DNA of 64,000 bases. Source: Symbiodinium natans (taxonomy: Eukaryota; Sar; Dinophyceae; Suessiales; Symbiodiniaceae). Of this stretch, positions 34,061 to 46,500 are shown piece by piece. The position numbers and the translations under genes were made by a program. The stretch lies in NCBI GenBank assembly GCA_905221605.1, contig CAJNDS010002170.1:462398-526397 (forward strand). The letters are read 5' to 3'. The notes beneath the pieces are model-generated. The model saw only the letters and a list, made by a program, of their open reading frames with translations, was not told the DNA's origin and did not search any database. The stretch's first letter is position 1, and each line of letters begins with the position of its first letter.

Positions 34061-37000
34061 CAAGTGTGCGAGGCTGGAGACTTTCGTCAGCAAGCTCGTG
34101 TGGCCATGCCCCAGGACCCCATGGCTTCCAATCTCCCTTGCGGCTTGCAGAACAATGCAACCTGAAGGGCCCATGGTCTCCCGACAGAGTCACGACTCAC
34201 TACACCGGCTTTCCTTATAAACCTTGGCAAGCCTGCTAGCCCTAGCAATCCTAATCGCTCAGCCTTTTGCAGGGGCTTTTCGAGGTCTGGACCCCTGAGC
34301 CTTCAACAGCCATAGCAATCAGAAAAACGATCTCCGGGGCTGTAGCTTCCTGGTTCGTGGAAGGGATTTCGGGACTAAGCTGCCCTCCATAGTAATACAG
34401 GTGGCAAGAACCAGCAGCAAGGAAGCCTTTAACCCTTTAAGCCTGTTTTGGGCCATGGAAAGGGCTTCGCGTAGCAGCCTGCAGAACTTTAGTTTACACT
34501 TGTTGCCTAGGAAGCAGCCACCTTTTGGGGGTCTTGGGGTGGAGGTCCTGTAGGAATTTGGAAGATTAAGGGAGATTTAGGAGGGTTTGGGGGTTTCGAT
34601 GGGTTTAGGGGTCTGGGGGCCATCAAGGTGCTACTCTCCCAACCCTCAGGCCTCCAAGTCGGGGATCGAAGGGCGGCCCACAGAGCAGGCAAAGCTTCGG
34701 TGTATGCAGGATGCTACAAGGGCTTCAGGCTTGAGGTGGGGTTGGGGGTTCAGGGTTTGGGGTTCTAGGGTTGGGGGCTCAGGGTCTAGAATGTCGGGTA
34801 GGTGGGGTTGGTGTGGATCGGCTGGCCGCGGCTGCGTGAAGCTACACCCTACTAGTGATCTCTATGAGTCTACCATGTTTTGCAGGTTTTACCCTATATT
34901 CTGATTCTGACCTACTTATTTGGAGGGGTTTTTGAGCTCACACAGGTGACCTCCGAAACCCGAGATCTCCTAGACTGGATGGGCTGAAGCCTTGTGTCTA
35001 CCCAGTTGCCATGTGACCTGCAAGCCGCGACGGCTAAAAATCACGCATCAGTTCTCGCAGCTTTCGGCGCTTCGGGATCTTTGCGAGGGTGCCTTTTAAA
35101 CCCTTAGAAAGATTCTCTCCCAGCTTCGCCTAAGCGAAGGGGAACTATGAAGGAGCACATGGTTCACTGGCAAGCTTGAGTGGGATCGACAGGGATTCGG
35201 GTGCTGACATGCAGGGTTTAGGAGTTCAGGGTTTGAAGGATCCAGGTGCGCAATGAAGCTGTCCCAGGCCACGTGGCCCTCGACCCTGTCTAGTAAGAAA
35301 TAGAACATGGCTTGCAAGGAGTCACAGGGGAGATATGTCTGCAAATATGATGTCAAGGACCGCTGAAAGGCAGTATTTGTTCAGCTGCCCGAGTTCCCAA
35401 GATTTGACCCCCCCACCCCCATATGCCCTCCAAGCATGTCAGGAGCGACCCCCAGTGGCGTGCAAAATCGTGCAAATCTAAACACCGATTGGGACCCTCG
35501 GTCCCAAACTCTAAGCCCTTGTGCCAAGCACAAATCTTGGAACCCTGAAACCTCAAGGCCTGCAAAAACCGTTTGACATCGTTTGACCATGGACACCACC
35601 ATACCTCACAACGTGCCCCAATACCGAACGTCTGAAACCCCCCCCCAAAGGGCCGAGTGCTGGACCCAGGAAGGCAGCCTCAGCGTCCGTCTCGACGTCA
35701 TCTGCCGCCTTTGCCTGCTTTGGGGGCCGAGGATGTTTTGATTTGTGCCATACCTTTGCTTTTTTTGCGTTCATAGGTCTAACAGGAAAACCCCAAAGCC
35801 ATGACCATACGAATCGAGTTGCTGGCGCAACAAAGTGCTCTGGGAACGGCGGTAAAGGGGCAGCGGGATGCTGAGGGCAGAGCGTAAAATTTCAGTGACG
35901 CCCCGAGCATTCGGAATCCGGAAACCTGTGCACCCAGAAGCCTTACCTAAGGCCAAACAGGCGAGCATGCAATCTTGATACTCCCAAGCTCCATGTCCAA
36001 CCACGCTCGTTGACAATCGGTTCGATACGGGTAGCCCTATGTCCTAAACCCCCAAGCGCCAATGCACCAAAAACGAAACCGTAAAACTTATATTGACTGT
36101 TAAACACACCTGAGCCCTGAGGCATCGAACGTCAAGAACACGTGACTCTGGCACCAAAATCCTCTGCCAGCCTTCTTGCCACCCTGTGTCTGCTGCATTG
36201 ACTCCTAGCAATGGTCTTGTGGGTCAGACCCCTACGAAGCCTCTCATATCCTGCGCCCATCTACCCTGGGAAATAATACATGGATCAAAGGCAGGAGCCT
36301 TCTGGTCTCTTGTACCATGCGCGACATCAAGGGAACTTTGTGCAGTCCTGTATGTGTCATGCCCTTACTCCGTTGGTGCTCTTCAGTAGTAACATAGTAA
36401 CTTACTTACTAGTAACAACTCTCCCCTCCCAAATTCCAGAATCTAAACAATGCAATCATGTCTTGTATGTTTGATGACTTAGAGTGACCTGTGGCCGAGA
36501 GTTGTGACACAAGCGTTTGGCTCAAGTTTCCGAATCCAGGAGCAGCCAAAGGCAGTTCGAGCATCCAACCAGGGCGAGTATTCCGCGTCTTGTGCTGTGA
36601 TCTTTCGTTGAGGACCCTCGCAGCAAATTGGGTGGGCTTGCAAGGATTTGCCATGTGCCGGGTAGTCTCGCTTGTTGGGCTGGTTGGCTTGGTGATGTGG
36701 GGGGTTTCTGACCCAAAGTACATCTGCGGGCTCTGGGTGGCATCAATGTGGCCCACTTTCCTTGGCATGGTGATCCCCACAAACTATCGGTTCGGCAAGT
36801 TGGCTGCAGAATCCACAGATCAGGAGCAACCGCGAGCTGGAGTAGCTGCCACCGCACTGGTGTTGTTTGGGCTTGCTTACTTTGCAATGCAACCGGCACA
36901 TCCAATGTGGACCTGCACGGAAGTCTGGCTCAGAATCCATCAGGGCCTCTTGTGGTCTGATGGCAGCTGAGGATCCAGACTTGCCAGGAGCACCCTGAGC

Positions 37001-40000
37001 TGTGAGGTTGCATGGAAGCCTTGAAGCTCCGCTTGAACATCTGCTTGAGCATTTTGCCATGGCTGGCATTTTAAGCCTGGGATTGTTTTCAGTTAAATCA
37101 TGTCGCCTTTCTGCAGTTGCCGCCGCAGTTGCCTTTTGCAGCAGAGGCGGTGCATCGGAGCAGTTGCACATCAATCTTGCTTCGATGCGCTCATTGGCGA
37201 GGTGATGCCGACCCAGTGATGGGATTTTAAATTGGGGGTTTCCGAAATTGGGGTACGTCATCATAAGGGGAGGGATCCCAATATTTGGATATATTTGGGG
37301 ATCTACTTTTCGTAAACTCCCATTTGTTAATTGCTTAGCCAAGCCCATAGAATACGTCACACCCTCTCCAAACACGAAACCCCTCTTCTCGAACCACAAC
37401 TACACAAGTAAGCCCACAAGAAACACACAAACAAAGCGACTCTCAATCGTCATGCGAACGGTCTCCTGTTGCTGAGCTTCTGCTTGCGCCCATGCGTCAG
37501 CCACGGCATCCTGCAACTTCGGCTTTTTGAAAGGGGGGGCGGGGTTACTAAGTCAGGGTTCGCAGAATGAACCTTTTGCAAGAGGCTGTTCAGATTGGTC
37601 TAGGGAGTTTAGGACTTCAGGTTCTGCGTGGTCTTCCAGTCACGAGCTCGACATCCACTATCCTGGTTCTTACTGTTGATGCACGTTTGTAGCAGAGAAC
37701 CCATCGTACTGATACCACGGGACCATGCGGGAGTTTCATCATCCATAGCAAGGAACCAGGGAGCTAGGATGGGAGGTATAGTCCCTCAGGGGAATCGGAG
37801 GTTCTGAAATTCCTGACCTAGGGTTTTGGGGTTGAGGAACATTGAGGCTGCCCTGAATTTCGTTGGTGCCTCTACAAAGAATATACTAAAATAATAGAGA
37901 CCCCGCCGGAATCGGGCCCATAATATACATCACCCCTAACTACGTACTCTGCAGCCCAAAACAACACAACCAGCGACCCCGAACCATTTGTGCTCTAAAC
38001 GCCGTGCCTCCAAACCCTCCTACCTGACCACTAACGGCTTCTTTGGTCCTCTGCCATGCAATTGATGAAGCATGGCCCCTGTACGGGTTTGTGTGAAGGG
38101 CCCCCGATCCTACTGCATGCCCACGTTCGTCCTCCACATTGGCCTCGCTGGATTCCTCCGCATTCTGGTCCGCCTCCATGGCGGCCCATGCATCGTCGAT
38201 GTCGTCCTCTACACATGCGCTCAGGAACATCGACTCTTTTTTGTTTCCCATCTGGAGGAAGCCTGAAAGACTCAACCTTTGCCAACGTGAACCCCCAAAT
38301 CGCCTGAAGTTTTCGCCTAGGGGGAGCGGGATAGGCGCACATTCTGGTCCGTGCAACGTTTCGCTCTGTTTGACTCTTGTTGCCAAGCACATCAATTGAT
38401 GTTCATGCGGGGACCTGCAGCTCAATTCCGGCGAACTGCATCATCACTTGTGGATTCGTGTTTCGTGCTTCAGGGACAGGGTTGTCGGGGTGTTGTGTGG
38501 GTTTGAAACAGGTCAAGAGGCGTTTTTGGGGTCTTGTCTTCGGGATTCGGGCCCCAAGCTCTGCGACAGTAACCAACCCTACAAGCCACAAAGACCTCGA
38601 GAAGAACAAGGCCCTAATTAAGACCAGCCCCAAAACCCCAATTGGCCCGTAAAGCTACCCCTAAACCGAACCCGAAATACCAGCACCGTACAGGCAAACT
38701 TACCCAAAAGCCTTCGGAGCCTTGTCAAGTTCAGAAGCCCCAAAAATCTCCCCTAAGCCACCCCGAGCCCAAAAAGCCGGCCTTTCGTATGCCGATCATG
38801 GCCGGGACAACCTTCACCACGTTGCGGGCTTGTGGATGGCCTTGCTGATTCCTTGGCTTGACCAAGGGGTGTTAAGGGCTTTCGGGGGCTGAGGGCTTCG
38901 GGTATGTTCATTCCAAGGCCCCCATTCTATAAAGTCTGTGATTCCTTTTGGGGCCGGCTGCCCTCAACCGCTTCAATAGTACAACAATATAATAAGATAA
39001 TTGTATAGTCAGAGGATAATATAATCATCAAACGGTCAGTATAGTCATACTAGAACATAATGACATAGCAAAAAAAAGTATATATATATATATATTTACA
39101 TATACAACAACGTAGGAATACAATGAACATGAACAACAACGACTCCCGTGCTGCCGGTTGTCAACTCCACCTCGAAGTTGACGCAGTCGCCGGCCTGATG
39201 GCGACGGACTGTTTGGGCCTGGGAAGGGACCTTCTTCAGGAACATTCTTCTACGAGTCTACTGTTAAATGACACGTGCATCTTAATATTCTGTTATTATA
39301 TTGCTATACTACTAACTTACGTGACTATATTATTCTATTGATGAGAGTGGTGGGTTTCGTGGCTTTCGGGCCTTGGGGAGAGTTCCGAGCGGTTTTAGGT
39401 TTCGGGTTTTGGGTGGAGAGCTTCGACCCAGAGACAATCCTTTTTTGAGCTACAGACTTCGTGGACTTGAGGCTGAAGACAACCTTCTTCCCCTGAATCT
39501 GGTGTCCCTGAAAGGCGTGTTCAGGTTCGCGTGCCAAGGATGGCAAGACGGACGGATGAGAAGGTAGGAGGGCTAAGCGGCAAGAGAGAGAGAGAGAGAG
39601 AGAGAGGGAGGCAGAGCCGCAGCTTGCGGTTTTGGGTGGGTTTTGGGGTAGAGAGCAAAAAAAAAGCTAAGTGGGGCCAGCACAGTGTCTCCTCCGGCCT
39701 GCAAGCGTACTAGGCCTGCCTCCGCCTGCTGCCTGTGCAGGAAGACATCTCCTCGGCCACGCGAGAGAAGCTCATCCTGAAACGTCCATCCCCCCAAATT
39801 CCCTCAAGTCCCTGTTTCTACAACAGTGATGCAACTTTGAGCACTGAACAAGGAGGCTTGGCTCCTGAGGCTTCAAACCCGAATCAAATGCTAAAGCATC
39901 AAGCATGACTGGTAGGTTTAACTAGCCGAAGGTGGGCTCCAGGGTATTAGGCTCCAAGATCGCCAACGACCCGAGAGCCTAAACCCCGTGTAGGCCTTCG

Positions 40001-40615
40001 CCCTAAGTCCTTCGTTGTGCGGCTGAGAAGCTTTTGTACTGCATCTTCACGAGTTCACACTCGATGAAGCCGAACCCTTTCTGCTCATTGTAACTCTTCA
40101 CCTTCCCCTTGGTTCGGTTCCAGGACCGTGAATGCTGAGAAAGCCAACAGCGACTCAGTGCCACCTTGTTGAACCATGCCTCTGCTACCTCTAGCAGACT
40201 CTTCCAGCAGCTAGAGCAGCTTTCAGAAGGCAGGAAATTCTTAGGCCATCGCCTCCAAGATTTGGTTGTGGAAAGACGAGCGGGCCTTGTGACGCTGGAG
40301 GAACGGCACTGCGGGGTGGAGTGGGGCCCTAACTAAGGGAAGACCAATCTAGACGCGCGTCGATGCAATCGAGAGAACCCTGAACGTTGTGCAGGAAATG
40401 CTGCTAGCCACTTGAGGTTTGAGAAGAGTCGCCAGATCTTCAGCCGAAATTCCGTTTTAGACCGAGAGATTGAGGGTCCAGGATTTAGGCTTCCCTCCCC
40501 ACTCCCCCTTCTCTCTGTGCGAGCCAGCTGCGTGTGGCTTCTCACTGGTGGCAGCTCTTGCCACAGGCCCATGCCCCAGGGGCTCGCTGCCTGCTCCAGG
40601 CGGCAAAGGCACGGG
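34061..40615 (-). CDS. Minus-strand exon cluster, gene assignment unknown
   Basis: Candidate exons: 40546-40615 (RAFAAWSRQRAPGAWACGK), 39684-39776 (31 codons, DELLSRGRGDVFLHRQQ) joined in phase to 39454-39507 (18 codons, GHQIQGKKVVFSLKSTKS), ~38110-38262 (NKKESMFLSACVEDDIDDAW, acidic), ~35640-35780 (Lys-rich start, then AKAADDVETDAEAA), ~35250-35338 (TYLPCDSLQAMFYFLLDRV) and ~34061-34150 (GHGHTSLLTKVSSLAHL). Acceptors have pyrimidine tracts, such as ATATTTGCAG before 35338. No family is recognised. Whether they extend gene B or belong to another gene is not clear. The stretch 36.49-36.97 kb has a plus-strand open frame with hydrophobic segments that competes with minus readings. Confidence 0.4.
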
Positions 40616-41472
40616 CTTGAGGGCCCGGAAGCCTCGAGCCCTGAAGCCAGTAGCTCCTCCCCATGGCCGAAACAATGAATGTCGCGTGTTTCAACTCGGC
40701 GCCAAACCCAAGATCCTCAAACCCCTGAAAAGCCCTAAAAGCCCTGAAGCTCCCAAAAAAGTCCCCTGAAGCTCCGAAAGCCGACAATCAAGGGGAAACG
40801 CTGTGTGCACACGCCTCTCAGGGGCAGCACAAAGCCGGCGCCCAGGCCCTGGGGTTTTTTAGGGATTTTTTGGGATGCGTAGGGTTTCTTTAGGGTTTTC
40901 TAGGGTTTTCAGTTTTTTTTTTTTTTATAATAATTTTAGGGCTTTTAAGGATTTTTCGGGTTTTATCTGTTTTTAGGGTTTTGAGGGTGAGGGATCTGAG
41001 CTTGGAACTTTCGGGCGTGGAAGGATATCTTACACTAAATTCCTAAGCTTTTAAGGGCCTGTACACGGTTTGAGTTTATAGGCCTGAAACACTCTACACC
41101 TCACTCTAGGCCACTTCGGCTCTCCTTGTCGTAGTTTTATTGGGCTGTTGCCGTGCGCGTGCGACTTTCTTTTATTTGATGTTATTGCAGCAGGGAAGTT
41201 ACACTACGTAATATAAACGGATTGCTAGTCATATCTTGCTCGCGGCTCGCGCCTATAGAAGAATTAGGAAACGACGGGAAACCAGTGCCGAATGCATTTT
41301 TCGTGCGAGGAAAAATGCATGTGGCATGCGTGTCGGGAGGCGTTGGTCGCAAAACACCTATCTGTGTTTTTGTTTTAGTTTTGATTTGTTGTCTGTGCTG
41401 TTGTCTTCAAAAACAACCCAATGAACATGGATGACCAGACACTGCTCGCATGCATCTGCCAGCCTGAAACAT

Positions 41473-42022
41473 GCACTCGATCTTGCTTTCCACAGTAGCA
41501 ATGTCATGCTCTTTTCTGAGCTCTTTCAAAGGCGTAAGTGGTGCAAGACAGCTGAATGCATTCAGGCTCGCTGGCATAATGTCTATTCTTTCTCTGAGAC
41601 CCTGAGCTTCAATGGTGGACTTCATAGAGCTTTGAGTGCATGGCTGACGCGAAAGCCAACTGACAGCATTACTCTGGGCTTACGGGTGTTTAAGGCATTC
41701 AGCTCTCATCGTTTCTGACTTGCGCTGAAAAGCGGTCAAGACCGCTTCCCCATTTTGGAGATGCGGTCGAGTCTCGACCGAAAGCACAATAGCAATGTCA
41801 CGCTCGTTTTCTGCGCACTTTCAAAGGCGAACGTGGCGCAAGAGAGACCCTGAGCCTCTATGGTGGACTTCAGCATAGCTTTGAGTGCATGGCTGTTGCG
41901 AAAGCCATCTGACAGCATTACGCTGGGCTTAGGGGTGTTATGGCATTCAGCTCTCATCGTTTCTGGCTTGCGCTGAAAAGTGGTCAAGACCGCTTCCCCA
42001 TTTTGGAGATGCGGTCGAGTCC
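41473..42022. repeat. Diverged tandem duplication, about 300-bp and 250-bp units
   Basis: Unit 1 (41473-41772) and unit 2 (41773-42022) share long blocks: GCAATGTCA..CTCTTTT, CCCTGAGC..TATGGTGGACTTC, CTTTGAGTGCATGGCTG, ACAGCATTAC, CATTCAGCTCTCATCGTTTC and CTTCCCCATTTTGGAG. Unit 2 lacks about 50 bp. On the minus strand both copies carry MKSTIEAQGL, but neither has a frame open through the unit, so this is a repeated fragment, not a clear gene. Confidence 0.85.
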
Positions 42023-42109
42023 ATTAACAAGGTGGAGAAGCAACAGGAATGCTGGGAGGGGCCAATTTGGGTTTCGAGTTCAGGATGTACAGGGCAGGGT
42101 CACATGGCG

Positions 42110-42720
42110 TGCGCACGGTCGCGAACGCACGCAAGCACACGTGCGCGCACATGTGCTCGCCCGGGCGGGCGGGAGGGAGGGAGGGCGGGGGGCGGGCCGG
42201 CCAGAGCGCATGCATGCATGCCTTCATTGCCTGCATATAGTGTGCGCCTGCGCGCATATCATGTGGTCTGCGTGCCTGCATGCCTGCGTGCCTGCATGCC
42301 CGTGTGAGTACGTGCGTGCGTGCCTGGGTGGGTGGGTGAGTGCGTGGGAGAGTGAGCGGGCGCGCGGGAGCGGGGGTGCAAAAGTCGGCGTTTGCGCGTG
42401 CGCGTGCGCGTGGGCGTGTGGGGGTCTGTGTGTGTCTCTCTGTGTGTGTGTGTCTCTGTGTGTGTGTGTGTCTCTGTATCTCTGTTTGTGTATCTGTGTG
42501 TGCTTCTGTGTGTGTGTGTGTGTTTGTCTGTGTGTGCCTCTGTGTGTGTGTGTGTCTCTGTGTGTCTCTGTTTGTGTATCTGTGTGTGCTTCTGTGTATG
42601 AGTGTGTGTGTGTGTGTCTCCGTGTGTGTGTGTGTGTGTCTCTTTGTGCGTCTCTGTCTGTGCCTCTGTGTGTTTCTCTGTGTGTGTGTGTGTGTTTGTC
42701 TCTCTCTTTTTCTGCTCAGC
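42110..42720. repeat. TGCG/TGCC then TG/TCTC microsatellite domain
   Basis: First a GCGTGCGTGCCTGCATGCC-rich section (42110-42400), then a long TGTGTGTCTCTG section (42415-42710). All plus frames are open from repetition. This is potential Z-DNA sequence. No gene is called. Confidence 0.9.
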
Positions 42721-43559
42721 GAAGAGGCCCCCCGAGGAGGACCCCGGCCACGCTGGCCCGCTGTGTGTCTCTCTCTCTCTCGTCTCTGTGTGTCTCTCCT
42801 CTGTGTCTCTGCTAAATTGTGTTGCTAAATTGTGTTGTACTCTCTCTTCTTATTAGTACAAAGATAGCATCATTAAGGACCAATTTGTCTTTCCTTGCTG
42901 GGCTAGGGCTTGGGCGGCACAAAGGGCCTAAGGCCTGTTTACGGCCCCGAAAACCAATGTTTCCGGATTCGTTCGTTTTCGGCCTCGGAGTTACACATCC
43001 GTCTCGACTTCTCTCCACCCGAAACCCCCTAAACTTGCCATAAACTCCCCAAACCTCCCCAAAAAGGCCCCTAAACGCCGCCTGAACCCCTTTTGAAGCC
43101 GCCCAACAGCCCCTTCAACCCAACATTCCAAAGGGCTGCCCCCCATAAGGCTGCGGCGCAGGCGAGCACGATGCCTGCGAGGCCCAGGCTTCGTCGGCTC
43201 CGCTGCTCCGCGCTCCTCAGGTGCGCGTCGGGCTTCGAATGCCAGGATGCGGCTTAAGCATCGACATAGACTCGATACAATATGACATGATCGGCTGTGA
43301 TGTGATATGATCTAGTATATTGTATGTATTGTGCCGATTTCTGTATTATGTCTATGTGTGTATGTCTATGGATATGCATATGTATATGTGCGATAAATGT
43401 CTGTGAAGATGTACGTGTGTACAATATTGAGCTTCGTGCCGGGTCTCCGCAGTTTGAGGTGTGTCGGAAAGAGCCAGAGGGCTTGGAGGGTTTGCGGCCG
43501 GGGCCCTTGGCTTCCACAGGGTCTTGTATTTAGTTTTTCGGGCTTAGGGTTTGGGGCAG

Positions 43560-46500
43560 AGTGGTGCTCGGTAGATTTTCTGCGTGGCAGGCACGGAGTC
43601 ATACTGGCGACTGACAGAAGCCTTTCAGCAAAAGAAACAGGGGTCCCAGTTAAAACTTTGGATAAGCCTCTGTTGAGGGACGCCTCCCACCTGAATTCAC
43701 CTAGACCCAAAGCCCCCTCAAGCCGGCCTCCGCAGAGGCGTCGGAGATGAACGGTGCATGACTCTGGCTTGGGAACAGTCGGGGTTTCGGGTTTGGGGTT
43801 TAGATTCGGGGGTCCAGGGGCTTAGGCTTAAATGGAGTAGGCTGGGCGCTGGCTGGACGAACTGGTTGCCGTTTACTAAACTTCAGCTTGCGGTCTCGTA
43901 GCTAGGTGAACCTATAGCCACAGCACAGCTACTCGAGACTGACCGCTCAGGAAACATGTTTGTGTTGGTTCATGGTTGCCCGGTTTGGGATTGACCACGG
44001 GTGTTGTTGCTGCCTAGTGCTGGTATCCATGCACAATGGTTGCTGGCAAATCTGTCTGATTTCTTGAGCGAATCTTCCGTGAATCTTCCCGCAGCTTGAG
44101 AAGAAAAGGGAAAGCGGGAGCGGCTGCTGGGGGAAGGAAGCGCTGTTTATCATCAGCCGCACAGGTGTGCCGAGATTGCCTCTCGTCATTGTCATCTGGC
44201 AGCATCATCGCACGACGAAGCGGACAAAGCGGGCCAAGGCGAGGAACATACCCTAAATCCATCTACACAGAAGACTTAGTTCAGGATGGATGAAGTTGGG
44301 GTTGGTGTACCTGCTTGGACAATGGAGCTTTGTCGGGGTAGGGGGGGGGAGGCGTTTGGAGAATCCTGAGAATCTACACTCTACAAGCCCCAAACTCAAC
44401 CTGAAGCCCCTATGTCCAAAACCAAACCTCCAAAATCCCTCTTGGCTGGGCTTGGGGGTTTACTTTTCAAGGTTCAAAGGCGGGTTGGCGTCTTTGATGT
44501 TTCGTGGTCTACAAGCTGCAGGACTAGGATAGGCCCTTATAAGGTTTTTTTTTGGGTTTCAGGAAGGTTTAGGGGATAGGGCCCCCCAGATTCCAGCACG
44601 CATTTTTGCGCTGCCGGGATCCGAGCTTTTCTCAGATCCGGGTTTCCTTGAGGTTTGGCTTTGGGCTTTTCGGGTTTGGGGGGGTTAGGATTTAGGGTTT
44701 AGGTGCATAAACCATCCAACCATCCCCAGGCCTCTACAACTTAGCCACAAGGAAACCTGAAACTCAAACTTATTCAAAACAGTAAGGGGCCCCTAAAAGC
44801 CTTGAACCTTGGCTCGCCGCGCCCCCTTGCTATGTGAGGACGTGTCCTACTTACGCTCCGGAGTGTCGGGCTTTTATGGGGCTTAGAGGGTTGACATGAA
44901 CTTGAAAGACTTGAGGTTCATAGGGTGTCGGTTCTCGTCGGGAATGAGTTGTGGCATCAGGGTCGCGGATGTCACTTCAGTTGCCGAGCTGGCTTTGCAA
45001 TAACCGCCGACTCCAGCAGAACCTCAGGTAATGAGGACGTTTTAGTACCAACGGGTCGACAATTGGCCTCAATCGCAGGCTTCGTTCAGCTTTCACAGTG
45101 CAGCTTGGGGTTTCAGAGCGGGGTCGTTGCTGTAGGTTTCTGCTCGTCTCTCTAAGTCTCTCAGAGCAAAAAAAGCGCGGTCACTGAGGCAATGGCAGCT
45201 GGCAGCACCGGGGATTGCTGGGCCCTGGATGGGGTAGAGGCTTGGGTCGAAGGAGGTGCCAACATGATGCACTAAACTCCTCTGAAGCTCTGACAGATCC
45301 GAGAACAAGAGTCCCCCCAAAAGCCCGCATTCGACCCCTAACCCCCCGAAAACTTATCTGAAGGCCAGAAGATGCTGCGGCCACGCCCTTCAAAACTAGA
45401 GCGCCTGCCCCCAAACAATACCCTCCAAGCCCTAGGCCGTAAATGCCTGACGTGAATCTGAATACGGTCCGAACAAAACCATACCCTGAAGCCCATTACA
45501 GGAAACATCAAGCATCCCGAGGGCCAACATAGTGAGAGTGTGAATTCCTGGGTTACGTAGGTTTGTTAGGAAAAGGCCGATAACAGTACACTTGTGGATA
45601 CCACCGCTACTTGTGAGGGCGGTACAAGGGAGCAACTAGCTGCTGTCCATGAATGTGTGTCACGGACGCCAAATTCACCAGCATCAGATGCCAGTTGGAA
45701 TTGGGCAGTAGGCTCATGACTGCAGCTCAGAACCTCTCTACAGGGGCCCAAGAGCCTCAAACATCGGAGAAACATAACAGTGGCGTGTCATACAGTGACG
45801 AGCACACCCTCATACTCGGGGTCGCGGGCGGAAGACGCAGCCATGGCCGTCAACCGCCCCTCCCCCTGAACCACCTCCACAATAATCCACACACGCAACC
45901 GTGCACACATCTCCTGCAACGCCATGGACTCCAGGACCCTCCTCCAACGGGACAGGTGGCCTGGTGTACTTGGCGCCGATGGCCGGGCGCCTGGTGGTTG
46001 ACCTCGGGGGAGCATTTGTTTTGCGGGGTTTGGGTTTATCGGGGTTGAGCGTGCGCGGTTTCAGCTGGCTTCTCCCGGCCCATCGCGAGCCTACCTCAGG
46101 GTCTTCAGGGTATGTTGGGGCCCAGTTAGGCAGGGGAAAAACCTGCTGACATGCAAAGTCTGCAAAGAGTCCGACAGGAGATGGAGGGCGTTATTAAGGG
46201 CCTAAAAGCCGGGGGGGGGGGCTAGGGAAGGTTTCATGGAGCCAAGTTGAACCGAGGCCGGAGCACCTTGCTTGGCACCGAAAGCCAAGTCGTCCGTGAC
46301 ACCACAGAAACTCTCAAGAGGATGATAACCCTCAACATCCTCACTCAACCCATCCCTCGAAATTCCCCCCTCCCACCTTCGTCGCGGCTGTTTGGGCTTC
46401 TGCTTCTGCAAGCCTCACCGAGCTTCAGAGTCCATAGACACCCCATACCGAAGCAACATTGCGGCCTTGGGTCCTTGTGGAATCACTTGCGACCCTAGCC

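Noticed and set aside
36491-36970. Plus-strand 159-codon frame with two or three hydrophobic segments
   Set aside because: No splice partners were found, the minus strand is also open here, and orientation disagrees with the array. Not excluded, but not called.
41940-42828. 291-codon cysteine/valine-rich plus frame
   Set aside because: It is made of TG/TCTC microsatellite sequence; no splice or start context.
44925-45060. Plus-strand exon resembling a Sushi/CCP segment (CHFSCRAGFAI)
   Set aside because: Short, only two cysteines, and opposite to the surrounding exons; similarity could be chance.
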